NCBI RefSeq assembly: GCF_003991135.1
Contig: NZ_CP016379.1
Span: forward strand, 1-64,000
Direction of reading: 5' to 3'
DNA: 64,000 nucleotides
From: Anoxybacter fermentans
GTDB taxonomy: Bacteria > Bacillota > Halanaerobiia > DY22613
This document shows, piece by piece, positions 44,912 through 54,779 of this stretch. The notes under the pieces are model-generated. The model worked only from the letters and a program-made list of their open reading frames with translations. It had not been told where the DNA came from and made no database searches. The position numbers and the translations under genes were made by a program. Position 1 is the stretch's first letter. Each line of letters begins with the position of its first letter.

Positions 44912-47467
44912 ATGAACTTAAATGAGATAAAGAAAAAATTAGAAGAACATTTCAGTAAAGAACCTACTGGGGGGAAAAAAAGACATATTGTTTTCTGGTA
45001 TGACGAAGAAAGAGAGTTTGTTGAAGATATTGACGAATTGCAGTTGGAAAATGCCAGGATTTTAAAACTTAAAGATAACAACGCTTTTTTCATCAAGTAC
45101 CAATTGGAAAAAGTAGATACAGAATCTAATTATCTCATATACTCTCCTAACCGAAAGCCAGAGTCGAGGGAGAACTGGCTTCTGGATATATTAAATTACA
45201 GCATGGAATTTTCAGCAGATAAAGCAGATGTGATTATGACAGATTTTGGAATAAAAGAATCGTCTCTTAAGAGGGTATTTAAAAAGTACCTTAAGTTTTT
45301 TGGAAATAAAGAAAGATATAAAAAATTTGCTTCTTACAATATTGAAAAATTTACTGAAGAAAAGGTGGATATCGCTGTCCTTTCTGTTTTATGCAAACTT
45401 CCTGTGGCTGATTTTGAACTTGTTGTAAAAAAGGTTCTTATGGGGGAAGTTGAAGAGGAAAATAAGTTAATAGAAACAATCAGAAATTTTGGGGATTTAG
45501 ATGCCTTTTGGAAGCTTGTAGAAAGAAGATACGGTTATGCTTTTGAAGAAAAATCTTTAGAAAAACTTATTATCATGTTTTTGGTTACCCATTTAAGTTA
45601 CAATTTAGAGGAAGATTTGCCAGAAACATGGCAGAAGTTTGTATCTATAAAAAAATCTAATTGTATTGTATTTGTCAGCAATTTTATGAACCATGCAGTT
45701 GACAGCAAAATTTATGATCTTTTTGCAGATAGAGTGGAAAAAATATTAAATGTAAAAGATTATGTAAATAAGTGGGATATAGAGAAGTACATAAACTGTG
45801 ACACTTTTAGAGTTTTTGATGAAATAATTATATCAAAGTTAATTAATAATTTGCTTGATGATATAGGTGAGTTTGAAAGATATCGAAAAATTATAAATAA
45901 TAGAAAGACGAGTCATTGGTTTAATCAAAAAAAATATGAATATGAAGCTCTGTATTATGCTTTAGAAGTTCTTGAAATGGAAAGAAGAATGGGAAAGGTT
46001 ATCAGAGGGCAAATGGCTTTTGAATTGATAGAAAACTATACAAAAGAATACTATTTAATGGATCAATTTTACAGGAAATTCTATTTGTCATATGATAAAA
46101 TAAAGAATAAAGAGCCTTTTGAAAAATTGGCAGAAAAAATAGAAAACACTTATACTCACTGGTACTTAAATGAATTATCGATAAAATGGTCAAGGGCAGT
46201 TGAGAATGAACTGTATGAAAACTATGTGTTGATTGGAATTCCCCAGCAGAAGGATTTTTATGAGGATTATATTTCTTCATATGTAAAAAATGGTGAAAGG
46301 GTATTTGTCATTATTTCTGATGCATTGAGATACGAGGCTGGTAAAGAGCTGATTAACCTTTTAAATAAAGAACTAAGGGGTGCTGCTGAAATACACTTTA
46401 TGCAGGGAGTCGTTCCTTCCACTACTAAATTTGGTATGGCAAGTTTGTTGCCCCGTAGAAGTATCGATATAAATGAAAAGGCAGAAGTTTTAGTGGATGG
46501 TATAAATACACAGGGAACAAACAACCGGGCAAGGATATTATTGAATTATTGTGAGGATGCTTTAGCTATACAATATCATGATTTGATGGATATGAAGAGA
46601 ACTGAATATAAAGAAACCTTCGACGGTAAAAAGCTCATTTATATCTACCATAATGCAATCGATGCAGTAGGAGATAAAAGTTTAACGGAAAGAGAAGTAT
46701 TTGAAGCTGTTGAAAAGGCTTTGAAAGACTTGATTAATTTAGTTAAAAAGCTTGTCAATAATGTTAGTGCTACCAATATTTTTATCACTGCAGACCATGG
46801 TTTTATTTACAGAAGATTTCCGCTAAATGAAAGTGATAAAGTTGGTAAAAGCAATATCAAAGCAATAGATGAAGGAAGAAGATTTGTGCTGACTGATTCC
46901 AGTGACCATTTGGAAGATACTTTATCAATTTCTATGAGATATATTTTGGGAGAACAGACGAATTTGAGAGTTATCGTGCCAAAAGGAGTCATTCGATATA
47001 AAATTCAAGGAGCGGGGGCCAACTATGTACACGGTGGAGTTTCCCTGCAGGAAATTATAATACCCGTGATTAAGTTTAAAAACATCAGAAAAAATGAATA
47101 TAGGGCTTCTAAAGTTGAAGTGAAGTTAACAAATATTTCAAGAAAAATTACTAATAGGATTACTTATTTGGAATTCTTCCAGACTGAGAAAGTAGAAGAT
47201 AAGAAAGTACCTTTGAGACTGAAACTTTATTTTGTTGATGAAGATGGCAATAAAATATCTAATGAGAATATCATAATTGCAGACAGTCGATCTTCATGTC
47301 CTGAAGAACGTACTTTTAGAGAAAAGTTTACCCTTAAAGATATGCCTTATGATAAAACCAAAAAATATTATTTAATTTTGGAAGACGAGGATGAACCTGT
47401 AGAAAAAATATATGAAAAGATTCCCTTTACAATAGATTTAATTATCAGTGACGATTTTGGTTTTTAA
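44912..47467 (+). CDS. pglZ: BREX alkaline-phosphatase-like protein PglZ
   Basis: 851 residues. A core BREX protein with an alkaline-phosphatase superfamily fold. Metal-site motifs are SDALRYEAG (Asp470) and TADHGF (Asp628-His629). A C-terminal beta-rich extension (about 720-851) follows. Same family and length as PglZ of type 1 BREX. In the standard order it directly follows pglX; here the type III cassette intervenes. ATG at 44912 preferred; GTG at 44903 lies in the ribosome site. Confidence 0.92.
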   Translation: MNLNEIKKKLEEHFSKEPTGGKKRHIVFWYDEEREFVEDIDELQLENARILKLKDNNAFFIKYQLEKVDTESNYLIYSPNRKPESRENWLLDILNYSMEFSADKADVIMTDFGIKESSLKRVFKKYLKFFGNKERYKKFASYNIEKFTEEKVDIAVLSVLCKLPVADFELVVKKVLMGEVEEENKLIETIRNFGDLDAFWKLVERRYGYAFEEKSLEKLIIMFLVTHLSYNLEEDLPETWQKFVSIKKSNCIVFVSNFMNHAVDSKIYDLFADRVEKILNVKDYVNKWDIEKYINCDTFRVFDEIIISKLINNLLDDIGEFERYRKIINNRKTSHWFNQKKYEYEALYYALEVLEMERRMGKVIRGQMAFELIENYTKEYYLMDQFYRKFYLSYDKIKNKEPFEKLAEKIENTYTHWYLNELSIKWSRAVENELYENYVLIGIPQQKDFYEDYISSYVKNGERVFVIISDALRYEAGKELINLLNKELRGAAEIHFMQGVVPSTTKFGMASLLPRRSIDINEKAEVLVDGINTQGTNNRARILLNYCEDALAIQYHDLMDMKRTEYKETFDGKKLIYIYHNAIDAVGDKSLTEREVFEAVEKALKDLINLVKKLVNNVSATNIFITADHGFIYRRFPLNESDKVGKSNIKAIDEGRRFVLTDSSDHLEDTLSISMRYILGEQTNLRVIVPKGVIRYKIQGAGANYVHGGVSLQEIIIPVIKFKNIRKNEYRASKVEVKLTNISRKITNRITYLEFFQTEKVEDKKVPLRLKLYFVDEDGNKISNENIIIADSRSSCPEERTFREKFTLKDMPYDKTKKYYLILEDEDEPVEKIYEKIPFTIDLIISDDFGF

Positions 47468-47486
47468 TAAATATTAGGCAGGTGAA

Positions 47487-49541
47487 ATGAACATGGATAA
47501 GTCAGATAAAACTTCAAACCTAAATGAAAAACTGAATAAATACTTTCCGGGAAGAGTTGTGCGAAAAGATTTGACAAAAAAAATAAAAGAAGGAGCAAAT
47601 GTTCCGGTTTATGTGTTGGAATATTTGCTCGGTATGTATTGTGCCACGGATGATGAAGATAGCATCAATGATGGTGTGGAGAGGGTAAAAAATATACTTG
47701 CTCAAAATTTTGTTCGTCCAGATGAAGCAGAAAAGGTTAAATCCAAAATTCGTGAAATGGGGTTGTATACTGTAATTGATAAAGTAACAGTGAAACTTAA
47801 TGAAAAGAAGGATATTTATGAGGCTGAGTTTTCGAACTTAGGCCTGAAAGGTGTAGAGATAGCCCCCCATTATGTCAGGGAATATGAGAAACTACTGACT
47901 GGTGGAATATGGTGTATTTTAAAAATTAGTTATTATTATGATGAAGAATTAAGAGATGTAAATCCTTTTAAAATAGATAACCTTAAACCCATTCAAATGC
48001 CTAATTTAGATATAGAAGAGATATTTAATAGGCGTAGATACTTTACTAAAGATGAATGGATAGATGTACTATTAAGATCCATTGGTATGGAGCCTACCCA
48101 ATTAGAAGAAAAAGTAAAGTGGCATTTGCTGGCTCGTATGATTCCACTGGTAGAGAACAACTATAATCTTTGTGAATTAGGGCCACGGGGTACAGGGAAA
48201 TCCCATATATATAAAGAAATATCTCCTTATTCAATCTTGATATCAGGCGGGCAAACTACAGTGGCAAATCTATTTTATAACATGTCCACAAGAAAGATAG
48301 GACTGGTTGGATTATGGGATGTGGTTGCTTTTGATGAGGTAGCAGGCATAACTTTTAAGGATAAAGATGGAATTCAAATAATGAAAGATTACATGGCTTC
48401 TGGTTCTTTTGCACGGGGAAAAGAAGAAAAAAATGCTTCAGCTTCTATGGTATTTGTAGGGAATATCAATCAAAGTGTTAACGTTTTGCTGAAAACTTCT
48501 CACTTATTTGATCCCTTTCCTGAAGCAATGGCCTATGATACTGCCTTTTTAGACAGAATGCACTATTACATTCCCGGATGGGAGATTCCTAAATACAGGC
48601 CAGAATATTTTACCAATGAATACGGATTTATTACAGATTATATAGCAGAGTTTTTCAGAGAAATGAGGAAAAGATCATTTTCTGATGCTCTGGATAAATA
48701 TTTTATTTTAGGAAATAACCTCAACCAAAGAGATGTAATAGCGGTAAGAAAGACTGTTTCAGGTTTGGTAAAACTTATCTATCCAAACGGGGAATTTGAA
48801 AAGAAAGATATAGAGGAAATATTAAGGTATGCTTTGGTCGGAAGAAGGAGAGTAAAAGAACAGTTAAAAAAAATTGGTGGTATGGAATTTTATGATGTTC
48901 ATTTTTCTTATATAGATAAAGAAACTTTTCAGGAGGAATTTGTATCAGTACCAGAACAGGGTGGAAGCAAACTGATTCCAGAAGGAATGGGAAAACCGGG
49001 CCATGTTTACACGGTTGCTCGTGGCGATTCTGGTATGATCGGTGTATTCAAAATTGAAACAGAAGTTGTGCCAGGTTCAGGAAAGTTCGAAAGAACTGGA
49101 CTTGGTTCAAGTAGAGATGCAAAGGAAAGTATCAATATTGCTTTTAATTATTTTAAAGCAAACAAAAAAAATATTAGCGGAAGTATATCATTAAATAACA
49201 ATGATTTTCTGATGCATATCCAAGATCTTCAGGGGATAGGTATGACGTCAGAATTGGCTTTAGCTGCTTTTATTGCATTGTGCTCGGGCGCATTAAAAAA
49301 ACCTGTTCAGAGTCAACTGGTTGTACTGGGTTCTATGAGTATTGGTGGGACAATCAATAAAGTTGAAGAATTGGCAAATGTATTGCAAGTTTGCTTTGAT
49401 GCCGGTGCGAAAAAGGTGCTGCTTCCCATGGCTTCTGCTACTGATATTGGTTCAGTTCCGCCGGAATTGTTTGCAAAATTCCAGATATCTTTCTATCAAA
49501 GCCCTGAAGATGCTGTGTTTAAGGCATTAGGGGTTGAGTAG
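47487..49541 (+). CDS. brxL: BREX Lon-like ATPase BrxL
   Basis: 684 residues. AAA+ ATPase with Walker A GPRGTGKS (232-239) and a Lon-protease-like C-terminal domain (LGSMSIGGTINKVEELANVLQ ... KVLLPMASATDIGSVP). Presence of BrxL defines type 1 BREX; it is required for phage defence but not for methylation. The ATG at 47487 is close to its ribosome site and the ATG at 47493 is an equally good choice. Last gene of the operon. Confidence 0.92.
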   Translation: MNMDKSDKTSNLNEKLNKYFPGRVVRKDLTKKIKEGANVPVYVLEYLLGMYCATDDEDSINDGVERVKNILAQNFVRPDEAEKVKSKIREMGLYTVIDKVTVKLNEKKDIYEAEFSNLGLKGVEIAPHYVREYEKLLTGGIWCILKISYYYDEELRDVNPFKIDNLKPIQMPNLDIEEIFNRRRYFTKDEWIDVLLRSIGMEPTQLEEKVKWHLLARMIPLVENNYNLCELGPRGTGKSHIYKEISPYSILISGGQTTVANLFYNMSTRKIGLVGLWDVVAFDEVAGITFKDKDGIQIMKDYMASGSFARGKEEKNASASMVFVGNINQSVNVLLKTSHLFDPFPEAMAYDTAFLDRMHYYIPGWEIPKYRPEYFTNEYGFITDYIAEFFREMRKRSFSDALDKYFILGNNLNQRDVIAVRKTVSGLVKLIYPNGEFEKKDIEEILRYALVGRRRVKEQLKKIGGMEFYDVHFSYIDKETFQEEFVSVPEQGGSKLIPEGMGKPGHVYTVARGDSGMIGVFKIETEVVPGSGKFERTGLGSSRDAKESINIAFNYFKANKKNISGSISLNNNDFLMHIQDLQGIGMTSELALAAFIALCSGALKKPVQSQLVVLGSMSIGGTINKVEELANVLQVCFDAGAKKVLLPMASATDIGSVPPELFAKFQISFYQSPEDAVFKALGVE

Positions 49542-49755
49542 ATTTGTTTAAATTGTATTTAAAATATGGCTTGGTAACAGCTTAGGGACAAAGGAAGAAA
49601 TGATTAATTTTATCCTATGATAATTTTATTGATGACAGTGATAATTCAATAAATGAGATAATCAGGTGTGAGGTCGATGAAAATAATCGACTTCAAGAGA
49701 TTGGCAACTGATTAAAAAACTTTTATCAAAATGCTTTAAGTTAAGGAGGAATATT
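49542..49755. other. Gap after brxL
   Basis: 214 bp. A small hairpin (GAGGTCGAT / ATCGACTTC, 49670-49694) has no T run and is not a clear terminator. Nothing else recognised except the AAGGAGG site of the next gene. Confidence 0.5.
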
Positions 49756-50808
49756 ATGGATAGGAATTTTGTTAATATTATAGGTTATCAATTTGAAAAG
49801 GTGCATACAGGTGTTTTGAGATGGTTGCTCGACTCAAAAAATAGAGTAGTTTCCATAGAACAGAAATATGAGATATTGAAAAGAATATATAGAATATGCG
49901 GGAAAAAAATTGATTTTGACCAGCATGAAATAGCAAACATAACTTGCATTCCTGAATATTCGTTTGGTAGAAGGAGAAAGATTGACCTGGTTGTTAAAAT
50001 TGATTTATTTAAAAATTGTACAAAATATTTAGTCATAGAAATGAAGGTTGATTCAATACCTTATGAAAGACAGTTAGAAGGTACATATATTGATTTTATG
50101 CAGAATAAGAATTGTGATAATAATGATGTAATCTTCTTATTATTTTTATTTGGTGCTTCGCAAGTTTGGAAAGGGCTAAATCCACAGGGCTTTGTTGTGT
50201 TTAGATTAAATGAAATTATTGAAGTTTTTTCGAAATTGGATATAAATGAAAATATTTATCGAGATTGGATCAAAGCTTTAAAAGAAGAAGATATAAGAAA
50301 AAATAATATTGAGTTGAATATAGATAAAACAAAGAATATTTGGGATGGAGACTACTGGAAGGACAAAGGTTATAGAATATGGTTTCCACTGTTTTATTAC
50401 ATATACAATGAGTTAAGAAAAACTTCTAAAAGATTTGAAGAATGGGATATATATAGTGGCCAGAACAATCCTGTTATGAACTGGAGTAAAGGATGGCTTG
50501 AAAAGAATTTCTTTGGAAGCAAAATTTATTTTTATTGGGAGTTTAACTATGAAGCTTTTGTATTGAAGGTCATGTTAGATGAAGAAAATAAAATGTCTCA
50601 AAACAATTTAAAGAAGTTAAGAAGTAAAATTGTAAAAATTTGTGAACCAGAAAGCAATGGTATAGGATATCAAACTCAAAACAGATACGGAACATATAAT
50701 TCTATATATAAGTGGAAATTTAATTTTAAGGAAAAAAGTTTTTCTGAGATAATGATAGAAACTGATAGGATTCTTGACCGGATACATCCCCAATTGGAAT
50801 CTCTTTGA
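49756..50808 (+). CDS. PD-(D/E)XK nuclease-like protein
   Basis: 350 residues. The core RRRKIDLVVKIDLF ... YLVIEMKVDS has the Asp-(x)n-Glu-x-Lys arrangement of PD-(D/E)XK nucleases (residues about 75-105), followed by a helix with the QLEGTYIDFM region. The C-terminal 170 residues are rich in aromatic and basic residues and not assigned. It is the last gene before glmS repeat copy 3, so it belongs to the island. It may be an independent defence gene or a BREX accessory. Strong AAGGAGG site. Confidence 0.75.
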   Translation: MDRNFVNIIGYQFEKVHTGVLRWLLDSKNRVVSIEQKYEILKRIYRICGKKIDFDQHEIANITCIPEYSFGRRRKIDLVVKIDLFKNCTKYLVIEMKVDSIPYERQLEGTYIDFMQNKNCDNNDVIFLLFLFGASQVWKGLNPQGFVVFRLNEIIEVFSKLDINENIYRDWIKALKEEDIRKNNIELNIDKTKNIWDGDYWKDKGYRIWFPLFYYIYNELRKTSKRFEEWDIYSGQNNPVMNWSKGWLEKNFFGSKIYFYWEFNYEAFVLKVMLDEENKMSQNNLKKLRSKIVKICEPESNGIGYQTQNRYGTYNSIYKWKFNFKEKSFSEIMIETDRILDRIHPQLESL

Positions 50809-50818
50809 TTTTTGCTAA

Positions 50819-50941
<123 letters not shown>

Positions 50942-50980
50942 GAGAAATAAAAATCACTCTTCTTAGTATACCATTACTAG

Positions 50981-51023
50981 GCACTAGTTTCTTCTTCAAC
51001 TGGAGAAGGGCTAGTGCTTTTAT
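50981..51023 (+). terminator. Terminator after glmS repeat copy 3
   Basis: GCACTAG and CTTCT pair with AGAAG and CTAGTGC in an interrupted stem followed by TTTTAT. Its place matches that of the terminators behind the other two glmS ends. Confidence 0.7.
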
Positions 51024-51081
51024 AGTTTGAGCCTAACATAATCTTGAATAGCTTTTGCCAAGTTTTTAAGTTTATAAATGA

Positions 51082-51300
51082 TTAAACTGCAAAAAGCTAA
51101 TTTTGAGCGACATAGAAATTTTTCGTTAAATCTTCTTAGTGAGATTTCAGTTGAAATAAGGCCTCATCACAGAATGTGATGAGCTAATCAAGGGCCAGGA
51201 GGGCCCATTGATTAGTGTGCCTTATTTCGACTGAAATCGAACTTTAGATGGTTCGAAAAATTTCTCTTGAAGCGAAAAATTGGCTTTTTGCAGTAAAATC
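51082..51300 (+). repeat. Dispersed palindromic repeat, copy G
   Basis: Full-length forward copy just outside the island, between its distal boundary and the dehydratase gene. Closest to copy C (same GAGCGACATAGAAATTTTTC left arm). Confidence 0.92.
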
Positions 51301-51369
51301 ATAAATAAAATACTGAAAATAAAGAAGGAATTTTTACGACAAAAGCGAATTAAAACAATAAATGAAACT

Positions 51370-51390
51370 ATGTTTTATTATATAAAACAT
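51370..51390. promoter_or_regulatory. Operator-like palindrome 1
   Basis: A perfect palindrome with 9-bp arms (core TGTTTTATTATATAAAACA, 51371-51389). It lies 49 nt after the start of an AAGAAGGAATTTTTA motif (51322). It matches the 19-bp pattern of the dyads at 51562 and 57902. Confidence 0.55.
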
Positions 51391-51561
51391 TAAAAATATT
51401 AAAATGAATGACTTTATGAAAAATTGCTTTACGAAAATGATGGAACAGTCAGAATGGTAAGTATGTATATACAGAGAAAATTATAAAATTTCATAAAATT
51501 CTTTTTATAAAAGAAGGATTTTTAAAGAGAAAAGAGAAATAATACATCGATATAAAAACAG

Positions 51562-51580
51562 TGTTTCATATAGCAAAACA
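51562..51580. promoter_or_regulatory. Operator-like dyad 2
   Basis: TGTTTCATATAGCAAAACA, 36 nt before the dehydratase start codon and 51 nt after an AAGAAGGATTTTTA motif (51511). The whole leader block from about 51470 to 51597 is similar to the leader at 57810-57940. Confidence 0.55.
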
Positions 51581-51615
51581 ACAAGGTTTTACTAAACAAA
51601 AGAGGTGGAAAAACT

Positions 51616-53340
51616 TTGTTAAAAAGTAAAAAAATTAGAAAGATAGGGCCAGAAATTGACGCTTTAAGGATGGGTATGGATTGGCAAGTAGAAGATTTAG
51701 ATAAAAAACAGGTTATTATTGCAAGTACATATGGATACAGCCATCCAGGGAGTTTTCATTTAGATAAATTGGTAGAAGCAGTAGTAAAAACTATTGATAC
51801 CCATGGAGGCAAGGGAGCGCCATCAACTGTTACCGATATTTGTGATGGAATTGCTCAGGGCCATGATGGAATGAACTATTCCCTGGTTTCCAGGGAAATG
51901 ATTGCAAATATGGTGGAGATTCAAGCCCTGGCTGCACCATATGATGGGATGGTTTTAATATCTTCCTGTGACAAGTCGGTTCCTGCCCATTTGATGGCCG
52001 CTGCTCGTATCGGTTTGCCGGCAATTCATATCCCTGGTGGTTCGATGATTCCTGGCCCTGATGGGTTAACTTTAGAGGAGATTGGTAAATATTACGCCCA
52101 ACTAAAGCGAAATGAGATTAGTGAGGAAGAATTTAGAATATATCAACAGACAGCTTGCCCTTCATGTGGAGCATGTCAGTTTATGGGGACTGCGGCTACG
52201 ATGCAGGTGATGGCTGAGGCACTGGGTTTAGCCTTACCAGGTTCTGCACTAATTCCTGTAGATAATTCAGCTTTGATTGAGATGGCACAAACTGCGGCCA
52301 TTTATCTTTTACGAATGATTGATCAGGGAATTACTCCACGGGATATTTTGACTCAAGAGGCTTTTGAAAATGCCATTATGGTCCATGCCGCGATTGGTGG
52401 CTCAACTAATGCCCTGCTGCACTTACCGGCGATAGCTCATGAGTTAGGTTTGAACATTGATGCAGACCTTTTTGATCGATTACACCGGAAGATTCCCTAT
52501 TTAAGTAATATCAAACCCAGTGGTGTATATCCAACCCAGTATTTCTGGTATGCTGGTGGGGTTCCGAAGATTATGGAGGAAATTAAAGAGTTTCTTCATT
52601 TAGATGTTATGACTATAACAGGTAAGACTTTAGGAGAAAATCTTTCCAATCTGGATGTTTTTAAGTATTTGCGTTTTATGAATGAAAAACCAGCAATAAT
52701 GCCTGAATCAGAAAAGGTGATTTTGTCGAAGAAAAGTCCTATTCAATCATCCGGTGCTATTGCGATTTTGAGGGGTAATCTAGCTCCTCTTGGAGCGGTA
52801 GTAAAACATTCTGCCGTCGATCCTGCCATGTATCACTTTATAGGCAAGGCTAAAGTTTATAATAGCGAGGAAGATGCTTTAGCTGCAGTTTTGAATAAAA
52901 CTGTACAACCAGGTGATGCTGTAGTTATCCGCTATGAAGGTCCTAAAGGATCTGGTATGCCGGAGATGTTCTATACTACTGAAGCTATTGCTTCTGATTC
53001 TGAATTGGTTAAATCTACTGCGTTAATTACTGATGGTCGCTTTTCGGGAGCGACCAGAGGGCCAGCTATAGGTCATGTATCACCAGAGGCAGTTGAAGGT
53101 GGTCCAATCGCTCTGGTAGAAGATGGCGACCTGATTGAAATAGATATTATTAACCGTTCTATTAATATTATTGGTATTGCTGGTGAGCGAAAAGATCCAT
53201 CAGAAATTGAGTCTATTCTGGCTAAACGCCGTCAGTACTGGGAAAAACCTAAATTCAGATATAACCAAGGTGCTTTGGGGATTTATACCCGATGGGCGAC
53301 TTCAGCTATTGAGGGTGCATATATTAAAATCAGAGAATGA
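51616..53340 (+). CDS. IlvD/Edd-family dehydratase (probably sugar acid)
   Basis: 574 residues. Iron-sulfur dehydratase with cluster cysteines in SSCDKSVPAH and CPSCGACQFMGTA, and the C-terminal TDGRFSGATRGPAIGHVSPEA site. IlvD itself makes 2-oxoacids in valine and isoleucine synthesis; relatives dehydrate gluconate, xylonate or arabinonate. No other ilv genes are near, while TRAP transporters, a hydroxyacid dehydrogenase and a KDG-type kinase are, so a sugar-acid substrate is more likely. The start is TTG at 51616 with GAGGTGG at 8 nt. Confidence 0.83.
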   Translation: MLKSKKIRKIGPEIDALRMGMDWQVEDLDKKQVIIASTYGYSHPGSFHLDKLVEAVVKTIDTHGGKGAPSTVTDICDGIAQGHDGMNYSLVSREMIANMVEIQALAAPYDGMVLISSCDKSVPAHLMAAARIGLPAIHIPGGSMIPGPDGLTLEEIGKYYAQLKRNEISEEEFRIYQQTACPSCGACQFMGTAATMQVMAEALGLALPGSALIPVDNSALIEMAQTAAIYLLRMIDQGITPRDILTQEAFENAIMVHAAIGGSTNALLHLPAIAHELGLNIDADLFDRLHRKIPYLSNIKPSGVYPTQYFWYAGGVPKIMEEIKEFLHLDVMTITGKTLGENLSNLDVFKYLRFMNEKPAIMPESEKVILSKKSPIQSSGAIAILRGNLAPLGAVVKHSAVDPAMYHFIGKAKVYNSEEDALAAVLNKTVQPGDAVVIRYEGPKGSGMPEMFYTTEAIASDSELVKSTALITDGRFSGATRGPAIGHVSPEAVEGGPIALVEDGDLIEIDIINRSINIIGIAGERKDPSEIESILAKRRQYWEKPKFRYNQGALGIYTRWATSAIEGAYIKIRE

Positions 53341-53383
53341 ATCTGGTATTAATCCCCAAAGAGGGAACATATAAAAAATAATT

Positions 53384-54779
53384 GGGTTTATAATTAATGT
53401 TGTGAAGAAAAAATTATAAAAAATAAAAAGGCATTTGCTGGCTCCGTTGAATTAATTAAGTTGCGAACTAAAAACCAAAGAAAGGAGTCCAGCAAATGCA
53501 ATATAATAATATCATAAAATTTCTTGATTTGCCAGACATTATTGCAACTGAAATTATTTCAACGGAGGACAGATATATTTTTATTGCTGAAGCAAAGAAA
53601 AATCACATTGTGTGTCCTCAGTGTGGTAATATCACTAATAAAATCCATGATACAAAATGGCAAAATATTAGAGACATCCCCATAAGAGGTAAACTAGTAA
53701 TCATTAGACTTCTAAAGAAAAGATATCGTTGTCCTTATTGTCATAAGAGGGGTATCCCTGAAAAATATGAAAGTATTGATAAATATGCCCGTAAAACCAA
53801 ACGCTTTGATAAATATATTGCTAAAGAGACTGTCAGTAAGGATTATTCTAAAGTTGCTAGAGAAAACGGGTTAAGTTATACAGCTGTTAATAATGCAGTT
53901 AAAAAAGTAGTTGACCCTCTTATCAAACAACAAATTTCAAAACTTAGTCAATTAAAAGCCATCAGTATCGATGAATTTGCAGTTTTAAAACGCCATAAAT
54001 ATGGAGTTAGCATTACAGATCCAATTAATCGGGAGTTAATTGACATTTTACCTACTCGCAAAAAGGATGATTTAATTGACTACTTTAATTGTTGGGAAGA
54101 TGAGCAAAGACGACAGATTCAATCAATCTCTATGGATATGTGGCGGCCGTTCAAAGCAGTAGCAGATGTAGCATTTACTCATGCAAAAATTGTTATAGAT
54201 AAATTTCACCTTGTAACTTTAATGAACAGAGCCCTTGATGAAGTTAGAAAACAAGTTCAACAAACAGTAAATAATCATCAGAGAAGAAAGTTTTTTCAAA
54301 GTCGTTTATTACTCCAAAAACGAGCTGAAGAACTGACAGACGAAGAACATGAAAAGCTCATCGAATTATTTGAACTCAGTCCAGCTCTAGAAAAGGCCTG
54401 GGAATTAAAAGAGGAATTCAGAGACCTATTGCAGCTAGATGATGTGAAAGAAGCCACCAGAGCTCTAAAAAGGTGGTATAAAGAAGTAATAAAAAGCAAG
54501 CTGATGCCTTTTTACCAGGTAAAAAAGATAATACAAAGATGGGAAGAAAAAATACTAAATTATTTTAAGACTAAGATAACCAATGGCTTTGCTGAGGGTA
54601 TCAATAACAAGATTAAATTGATCAAAAGGATTGGATATGGTGTTCCAAATGTTATGAATCTAAGGAGAAGAGTATTTAATGCAATGTTAAGTTATTAAAT
54701 TTAAATGTTTATTTCAAAATCAATTTACCAATCAATTCAACGGAGCCAACTTATCTTTCACAACATTTGACGGAGAGCC
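53384..54779 (+). mobile_element. ISL3-family insertion sequence, 1396 bp
   Basis: A complete element flanked by an 8-bp direct target duplication AAATAATT (53376-53383 and 54780-54787), the size expected for ISL3. The ends are imperfect inverted repeats (left GGGTTTATAATTAATGTTGTG, right GGCTCTCCGTCAAATGTTGTG when read inward). A perfect sub-terminal inverted repeat, GGCTCCGTTGAATT, lies at 53440-53453 and 54734-54747. One intact transposase gene is inside. It splits a probable dehydratase-TRAP gene run. Confidence 0.9.
53496..54698 (+). CDS. ISL3-family transposase
   Basis: 400 residues. The N-terminal zinc-binding region (CPQCGN ... CPYCHKRG) and helix-turn-helix are followed by the DDE catalytic domain. 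The likely triad is Asp159 (SIDEF), Asp214 (SMDMW) and Glu367 (FAEGINNKIK). The reading frame is intact, so the element may be active. Ribosome site AAAGGAG upstream of the ATG. Confidence 0.95.
   Translation: MQYNNIIKFLDLPDIIATEIISTEDRYIFIAEAKKNHIVCPQCGNITNKIHDTKWQNIRDIPIRGKLVIIRLLKKRYRCPYCHKRGIPEKYESIDKYARKTKRFDKYIAKETVSKDYSKVARENGLSYTAVNNAVKKVVDPLIKQQISKLSQLKAISIDEFAVLKRHKYGVSITDPINRELIDILPTRKKDDLIDYFNCWEDEQRRQIQSISMDMWRPFKAVADVAFTHAKIVIDKFHLVTLMNRALDEVRKQVQQTVNNHQRRKFFQSRLLLQKRAEELTDEEHEKLIELFELSPALEKAWELKEEFRDLLQLDDVKEATRALKRWYKEVIKSKLMPFYQVKKIIQRWEEKILNYFKTKITNGFAEGINNKIKLIKRIGYGVPNVMNLRRRVFNAMLSY

Noticed and set aside
51571-51600. T-box or other known riboswitch before the dehydratase
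   Set aside because: No specifier loop, TGGNACC-type antiterminator sequence or known aptamer core was found; the leader instead carries dyads.
51616-53340. Calling the dehydratase ilvD of branched-chain amino acid synthesis
   Set aside because: Family membership is clear but no other ilv or leu genes are nearby and all neighbours point to sugar-acid catabolism; function left open.
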